Virus record (IMG/VR): IMGVR_UViG_3300048930_000236
Span: 1 to 33,227 of that record
Length of the DNA stretch: 33,227 nucleotides
Strand: one strand, 5' to 3'
Source: a virus
The notes below the pieces were generated by a model, which saw nothing but the letters and a program-made list of their open reading frames with translations, ran no database searches and was not told the origin of the DNA. Made by a program: the position numbers and the translations under genes. This document shows, piece by piece, positions 1 through 7,059 of this stretch (position 1 is its first letter; every line of letters starts with the position of its first letter).

Positions 1-330
1 CACCTCGCCGCTCTGGAAAGCGCGAACCGCATCCGATTCGCTCGAGCTGCGCTGAAGCGTCGTGTGCGCGATGGCGAGCTCACGGTCGCCGAGGTCCTCA
101 CCGATCACCGCGAGGCTTGCGGAAGGATGTCGATCGCCGAACTGCTGCTCGCTCAGACGCGGTGGGGAATCAAGCGATCGAGTCGGCTGCTCAACAGCGT
201 GGATATCTCATCGGCCAAGCGCATCAACACGCTGACCGAACGGCAGGTCGGGGTCCTGGTCAAGGCGCTGGCCAGATCTCAGGGGGGGGGGCAACCTCAC
301 GCTGCCCCGATTGCGGGGAGTGGCCGATGA
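1..330 (+). CDS. mIHF-like DNA-binding protein, 5' end cut by window edge
   Basis: The reading frame is open from base 1 and ends at TGA 328-330. It resembles the actinobacterial integration host factor family: an N-terminal helix of the ANxIRxARAxLKR type (bases 25-63), then MSIAELLLAQTRWG, then a helix-two-turn-helix ending SAKRINTLTERQVGVLVKAL. In that family this fold binds DNA and bends it, acting in nucleoid structure and phage integration. The codons after residue 93 run into ten Gs (282-291), and the 13 residues after that look unlike any family tail. A -1 shift in the G run gives a more plausible zinc-binding end (separate entry). The true N-terminus lies outside the window. Confidence 0.8.
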   Translation, partial: HLAALESANRIRFARAALKRRVRDGELTVAEVLTDHREACGRMSIAELLLAQTRWGIKRSSRLLNSVDISSAKRINTLTERQVGVLVKALARSQGGGQPHAAPIAGSGR

Positions 331-380
331 GGGGTAACCCGCACAAGTGCCTGAGGCTGCCGATTGGAGACGCGACATGA
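282..380 (+). CDS. Possible -1 frameshift extension of the mIHF-like protein carrying a zinc-knuckle tail
   Basis: Ten Gs at 282-291 sit in the upstream frame as CAG GGG GGG GGG, a perfect X XXY YYZ slip site. One step back (or an extra G in the template) continues the mIHF-like protein into a 30-residue tail containing CPDCGEW and, nine residues after the second Cys, HKC, a C-x2-C...H-x-C metal-binding pattern. This frame ends at TGA 378-380, overlapping the next ATG (377) in the ATGA manner seen between most neighbouring genes, whereas the unshifted stop at 330 leaves a gap. No separate start codon for this frame is convincing. It could be programmed or transcriptional slippage, phase variation, or a homopolymer error in the sequence. 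Confidence 0.5.
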   Translation, partial: GGGATSRCPDCGEWPMRGNPHKCLRLPIGDAT

Positions 381-544
381 CCGCACAGCAGATCCGCCTC
401 TACGCCGCCGTCCGCATCAAGGTCCCACCGAACGAGCGGGTCCGGATCGACCACACCCACTACGACCTCGGGCGCAACCTCTACCTGGTCGAATGCGGGG
501 TCGGTGCGCTGATCTCGGTCCCGACCCGGGAGGTTCTGCGATGA
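377..544 (+). CDS. Small hypothetical protein, 55 aa
   Basis: I do not recognise a family. ATG 377 is chosen over ATG 347 because GGAG at 365-368 is well spaced and because the ATG overlaps the stop of the zinc-tail frame. The product is a compact, probably beta-rich chain with the sequence VRIDHTHYDLGRNLYLVE, lacking cysteine pairs and membrane segments. It overlaps the following gene by an ATGA junction, so translation of the two is probably coupled within the small-gene train. Confidence 0.6.
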   Translation: MTAQQIRLYAAVRIKVPPNERVRIDHTHYDLGRNLYLVECGVGALISVPTREVLR

Positions 545-897
545 GCGAGCCGGAGAACATCCGCACACTCCTGCGCGAGATGGAATCGATCGTCGATGTG
601 GACCAGTTCCGTGAAAAGGCAGCCGAGGTCATCGCGACCGTTGACGCAGCCAGCGCTCGATCGACCAATGTGGAGAAGGCGCTGGCGATGTGCGTCTCTG
701 CCTTCCTGCCGGGCGATCCTCCGCGGGTGCTCTCCGAGACCGACGCGGTCCAGCAGCTGGTTGACGAGGGGCTGCTGCTGGCCGAGCAGGTGGCCGGCGG
801 TGAGGTCCTCTACGACCTGACCGTGCCGGGGATCAACCTGGTGCGGCAGGCGTTGACTGAGGTCTACACGGCGAACCGAGTGGAAGTGGTGCGTTGA
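541..897 (+). CDS. Hypothetical acidic helical protein, 118 aa
   Basis: ATG 541 follows a good ribosome site (GGGAGG around 527-532) and overlaps the upstream stop. The product is largely helical and acidic, with no transmembrane segment or recognisable catalytic motif. The last third (DLTVPGINLVRQALTEVY) may form a small winged or helical domain, but I cannot assign a fold. Codon use is typical of the window (G/C third positions), supporting real coding. It ends in a TTGA overlap with the next gene. Confidence 0.65.
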   Translation: MSEPENIRTLLREMESIVDVDQFREKAAEVIATVDAASARSTNVEKALAMCVSAFLPGDPPRVLSETDAVQQLVDEGLLLAEQVAGGEVLYDLTVPGINLVRQALTEVYTANRVEVVR

Positions 898-1094
898 CGG
901 GCGGCGTAACCACGGACCCGAGCGCGGACATCAGCCACCTGTCTCGACAGGAGCAGGAGGCCGTTCGGAAGATGTGGGCGGAACTGGAGCAGCGTCGCCT
1001 TCAAGACTTCGTACAGACCGTGATGGCGATGTCGCCGCAGGAACTCATGGCTGGACTCAGCACCTCACCCGCCACGCGAAGGCTTCAACTTTGA
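894..1094 (+). CDS. Small hypothetical protein, 66 aa, TTG start
   Basis: The start is assigned to TTG 894, which overlaps the upstream TGA (895-897). No later ATG gives a sensible N-terminus. The product is a predicted helical protein (SRQEQEAVRKMWAELEQRR) with no recognised domain. Its own stop (1092-1094) overlaps another TTG start, so two successive junctions use the same TTGA arrangement. Function unknown. Confidence 0.5.
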   Translation: MTGGVTTDPSADISHLSRQEQEAVRKMWAELEQRRLQDFVQTVMAMSPQELMAGLSTSPATRRLQL

Positions 1095-1294
1095 GGTTGC
1101 GACGTCAGAAGCCGAACCCGCAGGTCCCGATCGAGCACGAGCCCACCGTGACCGTCGAGGGCGCAACCGAGGCGATCCGCGGGACCGAGTCCGACGAGAT
1201 CACCTACCAGCACTGCGCGGGATTCGAAGAAGGAAAGACCAAAGCAATCGATGCCGTGGTTGAAGCGGCCCGAGAGGAGGCGGACCGTGGGTAA
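1091..1294 (+). CDS. Small hypothetical protein, 67 aa, TTG start
   Basis: TTG 1091 overlaps the upstream stop as TTGA; TTG 1097 is an alternative. The product begins with a basic stretch (RLRRQKPNPQ), then becomes acidic, ending EGKTKAIDAVVEAAREEAD, a likely helix. No family recognised. The 3' end contains the AGGAGG ribosome site of the following zinc protein, which starts 8 bases before this stop. Confidence 0.5.
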   Translation: MRLRRQKPNPQVPIEHEPTVTVEGATEAIRGTESDEITYQHCAGFEEGKTKAIDAVVEAAREEADRG

Positions 1295-1559
1295 GAAGGA
1301 CCGAAAGATCAAGAGCCTGAAGCGGAAGGTCCGCAAGCAGGAGAAGCAGTTGGAAGGCCTGGATGTCATGGTCAACCACCAGCGGTGGGTGATCCGCGAG
1401 CTTCGACAGGTCGGGTCCCGATGGGCGTGCGCGAACTGCGGGCGCATGGTGGCGAAGTGGACCGTGATCAGGCCTGACGGCCACCACGGACACCGCGGCT
1501 GGTGCTCTAAGTGCGGCCATGGTCCCGTCGCCAAGCGCGGGATGGAGAAGGCGCAGTGA
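1287..1559 (+). CDS. Basic coiled-coil plus zinc-ribbon protein, 90 aa
   Basis: GTG 1287 is placed by the strong AGGAGG at about 1275-1280. The first 40 residues are very basic and heptad-like (KKDRKIKSLKRKVRKQEKQ), probably a coiled coil or nucleic-acid-binding helix. The second half carries two cysteine pairs, CANCG and CSKCGH, about 30 residues apart, as in a zinc ribbon. It is the first of four consecutive small cysteine-rich products (1287-2200). Such proteins may be transcription or host-takeover factors, but the specific role is unknown. It ends in a GTGA overlap. Confidence 0.7.
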   Translation: MGKKDRKIKSLKRKVRKQEKQLEGLDVMVNHQRWVIRELRQVGSRWACANCGRMVAKWTVIRPDGHHGHRGWCSKCGHGPVAKRGMEKAQ

Positions 1560-1777
1560 GCAGCTGCGCGGCCTGTGGGGCTCAGATCATCTGGCGCGAA
1601 ACGCCGGCCGGGAAGACGATGCCGGTCGACGCGAACCCGGCGCCTGAAGGAAACGTCCTGATCGAGGGGAGCAAATGTCTGGTGCTCGGCCCACTCGAAG
1701 TCCAGGCGCGGGAGTCCGGCGATCTCCACCTGAGCCACTTCGCAACGTGTCCGCAGGCGGCGAGGTTTCGAAAATGA
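1556..1777 (+). CDS. Small zinc-binding protein of a type common in actinophages, 73 aa
   Basis: GTG 1556 overlaps the upstream TGA and follows GGAGAAGG. The protein starts with CAACGAQIIW, then KTMPVDANP and a closing SHFATCPQA. The pairing of an N-terminal C-x2-C with a C-terminal H-x4-C around a small beta domain is a pattern I recall from hypothetical proteins in actinobacterial phages. The order of motifs is complete, so it looks intact. No function is established to my knowledge. It forms an ATGA overlap with the next gene. Confidence 0.7.
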   Translation: MSSCAACGAQIIWRETPAGKTMPVDANPAPEGNVLIEGSKCLVLGPLEVQARESGDLHLSHFATCPQAARFRK

Positions 1778-1995
1778 GCCGACTTCTCAGCCTCTCGCGA
1801 CGGTTGACGCGAAACACGGGGGTGATCGGCAAGCTCATTGGTCCTCGAGTCGATCCCGAACCGCAATCTCTGACAGAGCGCTCCCTGCGGTGCGAGAACT
1901 CGATGACGATCGGCTCAACCGTGATCCGGTGCCCGAACTGGACCACGCCGGAAGAGCCGCTTTGCCCGAGCTGCGAGGAGCGGACGGATGCCTGA
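1774..1995 (+). CDS. Small cysteine-rich hypothetical protein, 73 aa
   Basis: ATG 1774 overlaps the upstream stop. The N-terminal 35 residues are basic and probably helical (SRLLSLSRRLTRNTG). The C-terminal half has four cysteines, the last two as CPSCEE, consistent with binding one zinc ion. No family is recognised. The gene overlaps the following zinc protein by 8 bases, whose AGGAG ribosome site lies inside this coding region. Confidence 0.6.
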   Translation: MSRLLSLSRRLTRNTGVIGKLIGPRVDPEPQSLTERSLRCENSMTIGSTVIRCPNWTTPEEPLCPSCEERTDA

Positions 1996-2200
1996 CTGCC
2001 AGAGCGGGAAGTCGTGGTACCCGTCCGAGTCCTCGGCACGGAAGGCGCTGGCAGGCATCCGCAAGCGCAGCCGGCGAAAGGGCTCGGTCGGTCGAAAGCC
2101 GTCGCGGGTCTATCGGTGCCATCTCTGCAACGGCTGGCATCTGACGAGCGTCGAGCGAAAAGACCGCAATCAGTGGAAGGGCCGACCCCGAAAGGTTTGA
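1988..2200 (+). CDS. Basic zinc-finger protein of a type common in actinophages, 70 aa
   Basis: ATG 1988 has GAGGAG just upstream. The product is strongly basic (RKRSRRKGSVGRKPSR) and contains YRCHLCNGWHLTS, a C-x2-C...W-H-x-T signature that I recall from small phage proteins of actinobacteria; an earlier DCQSGK cysteine may complete the site. A nucleic-acid-binding role is likely from charge and zinc site, but no activity is known. It ends overlapping the next ATG by one base (TGATG). Confidence 0.7.
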   Translation: MPDCQSGKSWYPSESSARKALAGIRKRSRRKGSVGRKPSRVYRCHLCNGWHLTSVERKDRNQWKGRPRKV

Positions 2201-2526
2201 TGAATGACTCCGTGACCGAAATGTTCGAAAAGCGAAATCTGATCCGCGACGACCTGGCCGCGAGTCGTCGGCACATCTACGCGGTGATGCGGAACCCGGC
2301 CCGCGAAGTAGCCGCTGTCCCGATCGGTGACGCGCTCTGCTGGTGCGAAGGGCTCAGCGAGGCCGCCGTCTCGCGAATCCTCGCTGCGGTCGGTGTTCCG
2401 TGGGGGAAACGCATCAGCCTGATCTCCGAACTCGACCAGAAGCGCATCCTCTGGCAAATCAAGTCGCGGATGCCTGAGGTGTGGGAAAAGTGGCGGGTCT
2501 CGGCGATGACCGGGCGGGCAGCGTAA
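2200..2526 (+). CDS. Second mIHF/H2TH-like DNA-binding protein, 108 aa
   Basis: ATG 2200 overlaps the upstream stop. The C-terminal half matches the helix-two-turn-helix layout of the mIHF family: a short helix ending DALCWCEGLSEAAVSRIL, a hairpin AAVGVPWGKRISLIS, then ELDQKRILWQIKSR, corresponding to the family's 'AKRxxxLTxRQxxxL' segment. The N-terminal half (EKRNLIRDDLAASRRHIY) fits the family's leading helix. It is divergent from the copy at the left edge, so the cluster is bracketed by two members of one family. DNA binding or bending is likely. A role in late gene activation is possible because it lies just before the late region, but that is inference. Confidence 0.65.
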   Translation: MNDSVTEMFEKRNLIRDDLAASRRHIYAVMRNPAREVAAVPIGDALCWCEGLSEAAVSRILAAVGVPWGKRISLISELDQKRILWQIKSRMPEVWEKWRVSAMTGRAA

Positions 2527-2555
2527 CGGTCTGTTGATGCTGATACTTTTCGCCT

Positions 2556-2807
2556 ATGGACGAGATCAGAGAAGCGCAGCGCAGGGCGATAATTCTCTTC
2601 GAGGAGATCGCCGAACTGGGCGTCGCGGTGGAGCTTCAATTGGTCCACACGCAGGTGAGCCAGAATCACATTCGGCGTACCTCCGTCCTCTACGCGACGT
2701 GCGAAGGCCAGAACTTGCTCGACGTGGTCAGGGTTGTGACGCCACATCGCAACTGCAGGATCGAGGGTGTCGATCGAGGTCTGAAGATCACGGTGGACGC
2801 CGACTAG
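2556..2807 (+). CDS. Hypothetical protein, 83 aa
   Basis: ATG 2556 starts a protein with an N-terminal helix (DEIREAQRRAIILFEEIAEL) and a beta-rich remainder with single cysteines (ATCEGQN, HRNCRIE). No family is recognised. There is no clear ribosome site. Instead TACTTT (2544-2549) lies 6 bases before the ATG, as in the leaderless late genes, but without the GTCAAC element at the usual distance. It is followed directly by the small-terminase promoter. Confidence 0.6.
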   Translation: MDEIREAQRRAIILFEEIAELGVAVELQLVHTQVSQNHIRRTSVLYATCEGQNLLDVVRVVTPHRNCRIEGVDRGLKITVDAD

Positions 2808-2830
2808 TCAACGCCGCGCACTCGTAGCCT
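2807..2830 (+). promoter_or_regulatory. Late-type leaderless promoter before small terminase
   Basis: GTCAAC 2807-2812, 12-base spacer, TAGCCT 2825-2830, then 6 bases to ATG 2837. No ribosome site fits between, so the transcript probably begins at or next to the A of ATG. Confidence 0.65.
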
Positions 2831-2836
2831 CGGTGT

Positions 2837-3349
2837 ATGGCCAAGTTTCGGAAGAACAGTAAGGGGCACTACTCGAAGAGGGCGCGGGAGACTGCGTTGA
2901 AGATTTACGTCGAGGACGGTCCTGCTGTGGCTGCGAAGGAGACGGGGATCAGTGCGACGACGATCCGGCAGTGGGCCAAACGCTCCGGTGTCACTGACGA
3001 TCGGCAAAAACGTACGCAGGCCATGATCGAGGCAGCGTCGAGGGACGCCGCCGAGAAGCGCGAGACGATCAAGCTCCAGTGCCGCCGTCGTGCTCTCGAC
3101 CTGCTCGAACGCTTCGACACCCGGCACGAATACTTCGTGGGCAAGGACGGCGACCGGGCTGCACTGGACAACCCGACCGCTGGTGACATCAAGGACTACT
3201 CGATCGCCATCGGTGTCCTGATCGACAAGGCCGAGCTGCTCGACGGCCGCGCGACCGACCGGACCGAACACCGCAGCACCGACCAGCTGGACCGGGAGAT
3301 CGAGAAGCTGCTCGAGAGCGCTGATCGTGGCAGCCGCAGCCCCGCCTGA
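2837..3349 (+). CDS. terS: Terminase small subunit
   Basis: A 170-residue protein immediately upstream of the large terminase. Residues about 18-52 form a helix-turn-helix of the type found in small terminases (ALKIYVEDGPAVAAKETGIS then TTIRQWAKRSGV), which recognises the packaging site on phage DNA. The rest is helical and would form the oligomerisation core that contacts the large subunit. The C-terminal coding region overlaps the large subunit by 23 bases. Expression appears to come from its own leaderless promoter at 2807-2830. Confidence 0.85.
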   Translation: MAKFRKNSKGHYSKRARETALKIYVEDGPAVAAKETGISATTIRQWAKRSGVTDDRQKRTQAMIEAASRDAAEKRETIKLQCRRRALDLLERFDTRHEYFVGKDGDRAALDNPTAGDIKDYSIAIGVLIDKAELLDGRATDRTEHRSTDQLDREIEKLLESADRGSRSPA

Positions 3350-4700
3350 CGGCTGGAAGGGCTGGGAGCTTGAGGAGAAGAAGCGCCTTCTTCTGAGACT
3401 CCGGGAGGCAAAGCTCGGCACCTGGCGCGACACCGCCCGAGACGATCAGCTACCGCCGGCCGACTGGGAGACGCTACTTCTGATGGGCGGCCGTGGTTCA
3501 GGCAAGACCTGGTCGGGCGCCCGCATCCTGAAGGAGGAAATCGACGCCGACCCGGTCTTCGCCACCGAGGGTCCCGGAGTGTGGGCCGCCGTGGCTCCGA
3601 CCTTCGCCGACGCCCGCAATAAGTGCATCGAGGGCGAAAGCGGCCTGCTCGCCGCTTTCCACACCACGCGCTCGGAAGTCGAGAAGGGGATCTCACCGAC
3701 GGTCAAGACCTGGAACCGCTCGATCGGAGAGATGGTGCTGCTGAACGGGCAGAAGATCCTGATCGACGGAGCCGACAACGGCGCGGCGAGGATCCAAGGC
3801 GAGAACCTGCGCGGGGTATGGTGCGACGAGCTCGGCCTGTGGAAGCTCTGGGAGATGGCCTTCGACGAGGCGATCGCCTACGCGCTGCGAAAGGGCCAGT
3901 CGCGGATCATCGCCACGGGTACGCCGAAGCGCGATCGCCCGGCCCGGGCGCTGATCAAACGCCTGATGGCCGACGAGCACGTCGTTACCCGTCGCCTTCT
4001 GACCCGCGACAACTGGGACTACCTCTCAGAGCCGTTCCGTCGGCGGGTGCTGCGGACGGCGAACACCTCGCTCGGGCAGCAGGAACTCGAAGGCATCATG
4101 CTCGATGAAGCCGAGGGTGCGCTGTGGAGACGGGAGTGGATCGACATGGGCCGCGTGCTTCAGGGACCCGAGATCTACAAGCGCCGCGTCCTGGCGCTCG
4201 ATCCATCTGACGGCCTGGACCAGTCCGACGAGCAGGCGTGGTGCCTGGCCGGGATCGGCGAGGACCGCCACATCTACGTTGCGCAGTCCGAGGGGATGCG
4301 AACCACGCCGCTCGACTGGCTGACGAAGGCGGTCACCTTGGCGCACTCGGTCAACGCGACGATCGTGGTCGAGAAGAACCACGGCGGGAAGTTCCTGAGC
4401 GACCTACTCGAGCAGGCGATGAAGGAGTCAGGCATCCGCGTGCCGTTCAAGGAAGTCACGGCCTCCGATGGCAAGCGGACCCGAGCCGAGCCGAGCGCGA
4501 TGCTCTACGAGCAAGGATCCAACACAAAGGACCCGGTCGTCCACCACATCGGGAACTTGCCAGAGCTTGAGGACCAGATGGTCAACTGGACTGGTGAGCC
4601 GGGGATCGCATCGCCTGACCGCATGGACGCTGCGGTGTGGGCGCTCTCGGAGCTGATGGACTACTCGGAGCGACCGGCGGTGAAGACGTTGGTCGTCTGA
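3327..4700 (+). CDS. terL: Terminase large subunit (packaging ATPase and nuclease)
   Basis: A 457-residue packaging motor. Walker A is GGRGSGKT (residues 54-61), Walker B is VWCDELG (164-170, D167/E168), and the coupling motif is IIATGTP (194-200). The RNase-H-fold nuclease follows with acidic residues at LALDPSDG (D292), IVVEKNHGG (E349) and DRMDAAVWAL (D434). All motor and nuclease motifs are present, so it looks functional. It drives DNA into the prohead through the portal and cuts the concatemer. GTG 3327 is used; the frame overlaps the small subunit and has no better in-frame start before the Walker A motif. Confidence 0.95.
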   Translation: MAAAAPPDGWKGWELEEKKRLLLRLREAKLGTWRDTARDDQLPPADWETLLLMGGRGSGKTWSGARILKEEIDADPVFATEGPGVWAAVAPTFADARNKCIEGESGLLAAFHTTRSEVEKGISPTVKTWNRSIGEMVLLNGQKILIDGADNGAARIQGENLRGVWCDELGLWKLWEMAFDEAIAYALRKGQSRIIATGTPKRDRPARALIKRLMADEHVVTRRLLTRDNWDYLSEPFRRRVLRTANTSLGQQELEGIMLDEAEGALWRREWIDMGRVLQGPEIYKRRVLALDPSDGLDQSDEQAWCLAGIGEDRHIYVAQSEGMRTTPLDWLTKAVTLAHSVNATIVVEKNHGGKFLSDLLEQAMKESGIRVPFKEVTASDGKRTRAEPSAMLYEQGSNTKDPVVHHIGNLPELEDQMVNWTGEPGIASPDRMDAAVWALSELMDYSERPAVKTLVV

Positions 4701-4702
4701 GG

Positions 4703-4726
4703 GTCAACCCGCTATCTCGGCAGCAT
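4703..4726 (+). promoter_or_regulatory. Late-type promoter before portal gene
   Basis: GTCAAC 4703-4708, 12-base spacer, CAGCAT 4721-4726 (first base departs from TANNNT), 8 bases to GTG 4735. A stop codon in the portal frame at 4732-4734 rules out an earlier start. Confidence 0.55.
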
Positions 4727-4734
4727 GACTGTAA

Positions 4735-6252
4735 GTGGACTCTCTAGAGAAGCATGTCGAGCAGGAGATCGCAAAGGTCATCCGAATCAGCGCCGCGACG
4801 TTGCCCGAAGGCAAGTCCGAGCAGCCGGAGGAAGATGACAATCGGTGGACGCCAAACGATGCGATCGAGCCGCCTGAGAACCTCGACCGCCTGGCGCAGC
4901 TGACCCAGATCTCGCCGGTCCGCCGGTCCTGCATCAAGGCGATCACCCTCAACAGCATCGGCCTCGGTGTGTCGATCGTGCCGAGGGCTGGGATGGAGGA
5001 CGAGACCGAAGACGGCGAACCGCAGAAGGCGCTCGATCTACTCAACGACTGCGCGCGCCGCGACATCCGCTCCGGGTCACCGACCTTCAGCAAACTGATT
5101 CAGCGGGTGAAGTGGGACGAACAGGAGGTCGGCAACGGCTACCTTGAGGTCTCTCGCAACCGCGTCACCGGCCAGATCGACGGGCTGTTCCATGCGCCGG
5201 GCAAGCGGGTCCGCCGCCTGCGCGATCGCTCCGGCTGGGTCGTCGGCACCCGAAGCTCCTCGATCGCCGACCGCATCCGCTTCGACAACTTTGGCGACAA
5301 GGTCCAGTACGGCGGCGACGGCGTGCCGCTGGGCGTGCTTCAGTCCGGCAGCGGCAAGCGGTGGAACCGAAACGAACTGATCGCCTTTCAGCTCTACACC
5401 TCCGAGAGTCGCGACTACGGCCTGCCGCCCGATGTTCAGCTCGCCTGGGACTTCCTCGGCGACAAGAACGCCGCTGAGACGAACCTCGGCTTCTTCGACG
5501 GGCAGGGTGTGCCGCCAACGACCTTCTTCATCAGCGTCGAGCCGACCGACAAGGAAGGCAATCGACAGGTGGTCGACATCAGCCCGAAGACCGTGAAGGC
5601 GATCGCCGACACGATGCGCTCTTCCGACAACAAGAACAAGCGGGTGGCCATCGTGCCGATCCCGTCTGGCGCGAAGGTCCAGCGCGAGGACATGACCCGC
5701 GTCTCTGACCGCGACGTGGGCTTCGTCGCCTTCCGCGCCGACAACCGCCGGCGCACTCTCGGTGCCTGGCGAATCTCCCCGATCTTCGTCTCCGACATCG
5801 AGGACGCGGGCAAGTACACCGCCGACGTGGAGCGGGCGATTACGAAGGAACAGGTCTTTGACCCCGAGCAGGAAGCTTGGGAAGAGCAGCTCTCGGACAC
5901 ACTGCTCCGTGACCTCGGCTTCCCGCACCTGCGGTTCAGCTTCAAGGACATCGAGATCGAGACTGACACCACGCGCCGCCAAGCTGCCAACGACGCGGCC
6001 AGCTACAACGTGATCACCCGCGGCGAGTTCCGTGAGCGCCAGGGCTTCCCGCCGATGCCCGAAGCCAACGAGGGCGAAGATCCCGAGCCCGGGCAGGTGC
6101 CCTACGGCTGGAACGCCGAACTGATCGACTCCAGCTCGAGCAGCACTCCCGATGCTCTCGGCATCCAGCGTGGCGCCGAGGCTGCCGCGTCGCTCCTGGC
6201 CGAGGCGCAAGCCGCGGGTGGCCTGGCTCCCGGCTCGATAGGCGTCGAGTGA
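4735..6252 (+). CDS. Portal protein, PBSX family
   Basis: A 505-residue protein in the standard place after the large terminase. The order of segments (an acidic N-terminus, LTQISPVRRSCIKAITLNSI, a FGDKVQYGG...LIAFQLYTSESRDYGLP core, and a C-terminal DAASYNVITRGEFRERQGFP) follows the PBSX/XkdE-like portal family. Twelve copies form the vertex ring through which DNA enters and to which the tail attaches. The start must be GTG 4735 because TAA precedes it in frame, and there is no ribosome site, supporting leaderless expression. Confidence 0.9.
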   Translation: MDSLEKHVEQEIAKVIRISAATLPEGKSEQPEEDDNRWTPNDAIEPPENLDRLAQLTQISPVRRSCIKAITLNSIGLGVSIVPRAGMEDETEDGEPQKALDLLNDCARRDIRSGSPTFSKLIQRVKWDEQEVGNGYLEVSRNRVTGQIDGLFHAPGKRVRRLRDRSGWVVGTRSSSIADRIRFDNFGDKVQYGGDGVPLGVLQSGSGKRWNRNELIAFQLYTSESRDYGLPPDVQLAWDFLGDKNAAETNLGFFDGQGVPPTTFFISVEPTDKEGNRQVVDISPKTVKAIADTMRSSDNKNKRVAIVPIPSGAKVQREDMTRVSDRDVGFVAFRADNRRRTLGAWRISPIFVSDIEDAGKYTADVERAITKEQVFDPEQEAWEEQLSDTLLRDLGFPHLRFSFKDIEIETDTTRRQAANDAASYNVITRGEFRERQGFPPMPEANEGEDPEPGQVPYGWNAELIDSSSSSTPDALGIQRGAEAAASLLAEAQAAGGLAPGSIGVE

Positions 6253-6259
6253 GGACCAG

Positions 6260-6871
6260 GTGGCGACCGATGAGGGCCAGCGCGAAGATCAGCCAGACGA
6301 ACAGCCCGACGAGGCTCAAAGGCAGGCCGCGATCGTGGCGATCACGTTTCTTCTCGTTGCGGGCCTCACTCAGGCAGCTCTTGTCCAGGGCCTGATCTCG
6401 ATTCTGGCTCCGCTCGGGGTGCCGGTGGCCGTGGTGGTCCGGCTGGTATCGATCGTGAGCTTCCCGGGTCTCAGCTTCACGCCTCCACCGCCAACGGCGG
6501 GACCGGCGCAGACGACGATGTTGCGGGGTGTGGTCGCCAGACGGGCGATGTACTTCGTCACCGCTTCGCGGCGGATGGCCGCCGGTGGTTCACCGCAGGC
6601 CGAGACGCGCCTGTTCGGGGCGCACCTGGCTGCGGAGAGGCGACGTGAGAAGGCTGCCGAGCAGATCGACACCGCATCCGCTCAGTTCGGCGACATCCTC
6701 GGATGGAAGGCGATCCTCGACGACCGCACGACGCCGCTATGTCGAGCAGCGCACGGTCGGAACTTCTCAGCGTCCAGGCCGCCGGAGATCGGATGGCCGG
6801 GGATCGCCCACGGCGGCAACTGTCGCTGCCGACCGCGGGCACCCTGGCCTAATGGGTCGTTGTTGCCTTAG
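6260..6871 (+). CDS. MuF/SPP1 gp7-like minor head protein
   Basis: A 203-residue protein. The C-terminal part has the MuF-type signature: GWKAILDDRTTPLCRAAHGR, then AHGGNCRCRP, the Cys/His pattern seen in phage head morphogenesis proteins of the SPP1 gp7/Mu F group. The N-terminal half is hydrophobic (AIVAITFLLVAGLTQAALVQ and VAVVVRLVSIVSF), unusual for the family, and may be membrane-active or buried in the head. Members are packaged in small number with DNA and assist assembly or ejection. GTG 6260 follows the portal stop by 7 bases. The stop overlaps the convergent small gene by a few bases. Confidence 0.8.
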   Translation: MATDEGQREDQPDEQPDEAQRQAAIVAITFLLVAGLTQAALVQGLISILAPLGVPVAVVVRLVSIVSFPGLSFTPPPPTAGPAQTTMLRGVVARRAMYFVTASRRMAAGGSPQAETRLFGAHLAAERRREKAAEQIDTASAQFGDILGWKAILDDRTTPLCRAAHGRNFSASRPPEIGWPGIAHGGNCRCRPRAPWPNGSLLP

Positions 6872-7059
6872 TCCTGGAGTTCGACGATCGAGAGAACTTC
6901 GAACCGGTCGACCGCTACGTCGGCCCCGCCGTCCGTTCCGGGCAGCAGGATCATCTTGGGATCTGATCTCGCTGCCTCCGTGATCTTCTTGTGTGCCTCG
7001 GCAACAGTGCAGTAGGCATCGATGACGTTTCCATTTTTCAGCGTGATGAGTAGCGACAA
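6868..7059 (-). CDS. Reverse-strand small protein inserted in head module, 63 aa
   Basis: A short gene facing against all its neighbours. The TTG start at 7059 is preceded by a GAGGGAG ribosome site on the reverse strand, so it is not leaderless. The sequence begins SLLITLKNGNVIDAYCTVAE and ends VAVDRFEVLSIVELQ, suggesting a small alpha/beta fold; no family is recognised. Upstream on its strand lie TTGACT and, 17 bases on, TTGAAT, a possible promoter whose -35 overlaps the GTCAAC element of the tRNA promoter. Gene plus own promoter in a structural operon is the layout of a moron, an added cargo gene expressed independently. Confidence 0.65.
   Translation of the reverse strand: MSLLITLKNGNVIDAYCTVAEAHKKITEAARSDPKMILLPGTDGGADVAVDRFEVLSIVELQD

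Noticed and set aside
2526-2549. GTCAAC-type promoter before the 83-aa gene at 2556
   Set aside because: TACTTT is well placed relative to ATG, but the element 12 bases earlier reads ACGGTC, not GTCAAC; kept only as a possible -10.
4350-4373. GTCAAC within the large terminase as a further late promoter (similarly 1371 and 16641)
   Set aside because: No TANNNT-like hexamer 12 bases downstream and no gene start follows.
5077-6210. Long reverse-strand open frame (377 aa) opposite the portal gene
   Set aside because: High-GC antisense frame with no ribosome site and shadow-like composition; the portal is well supported.
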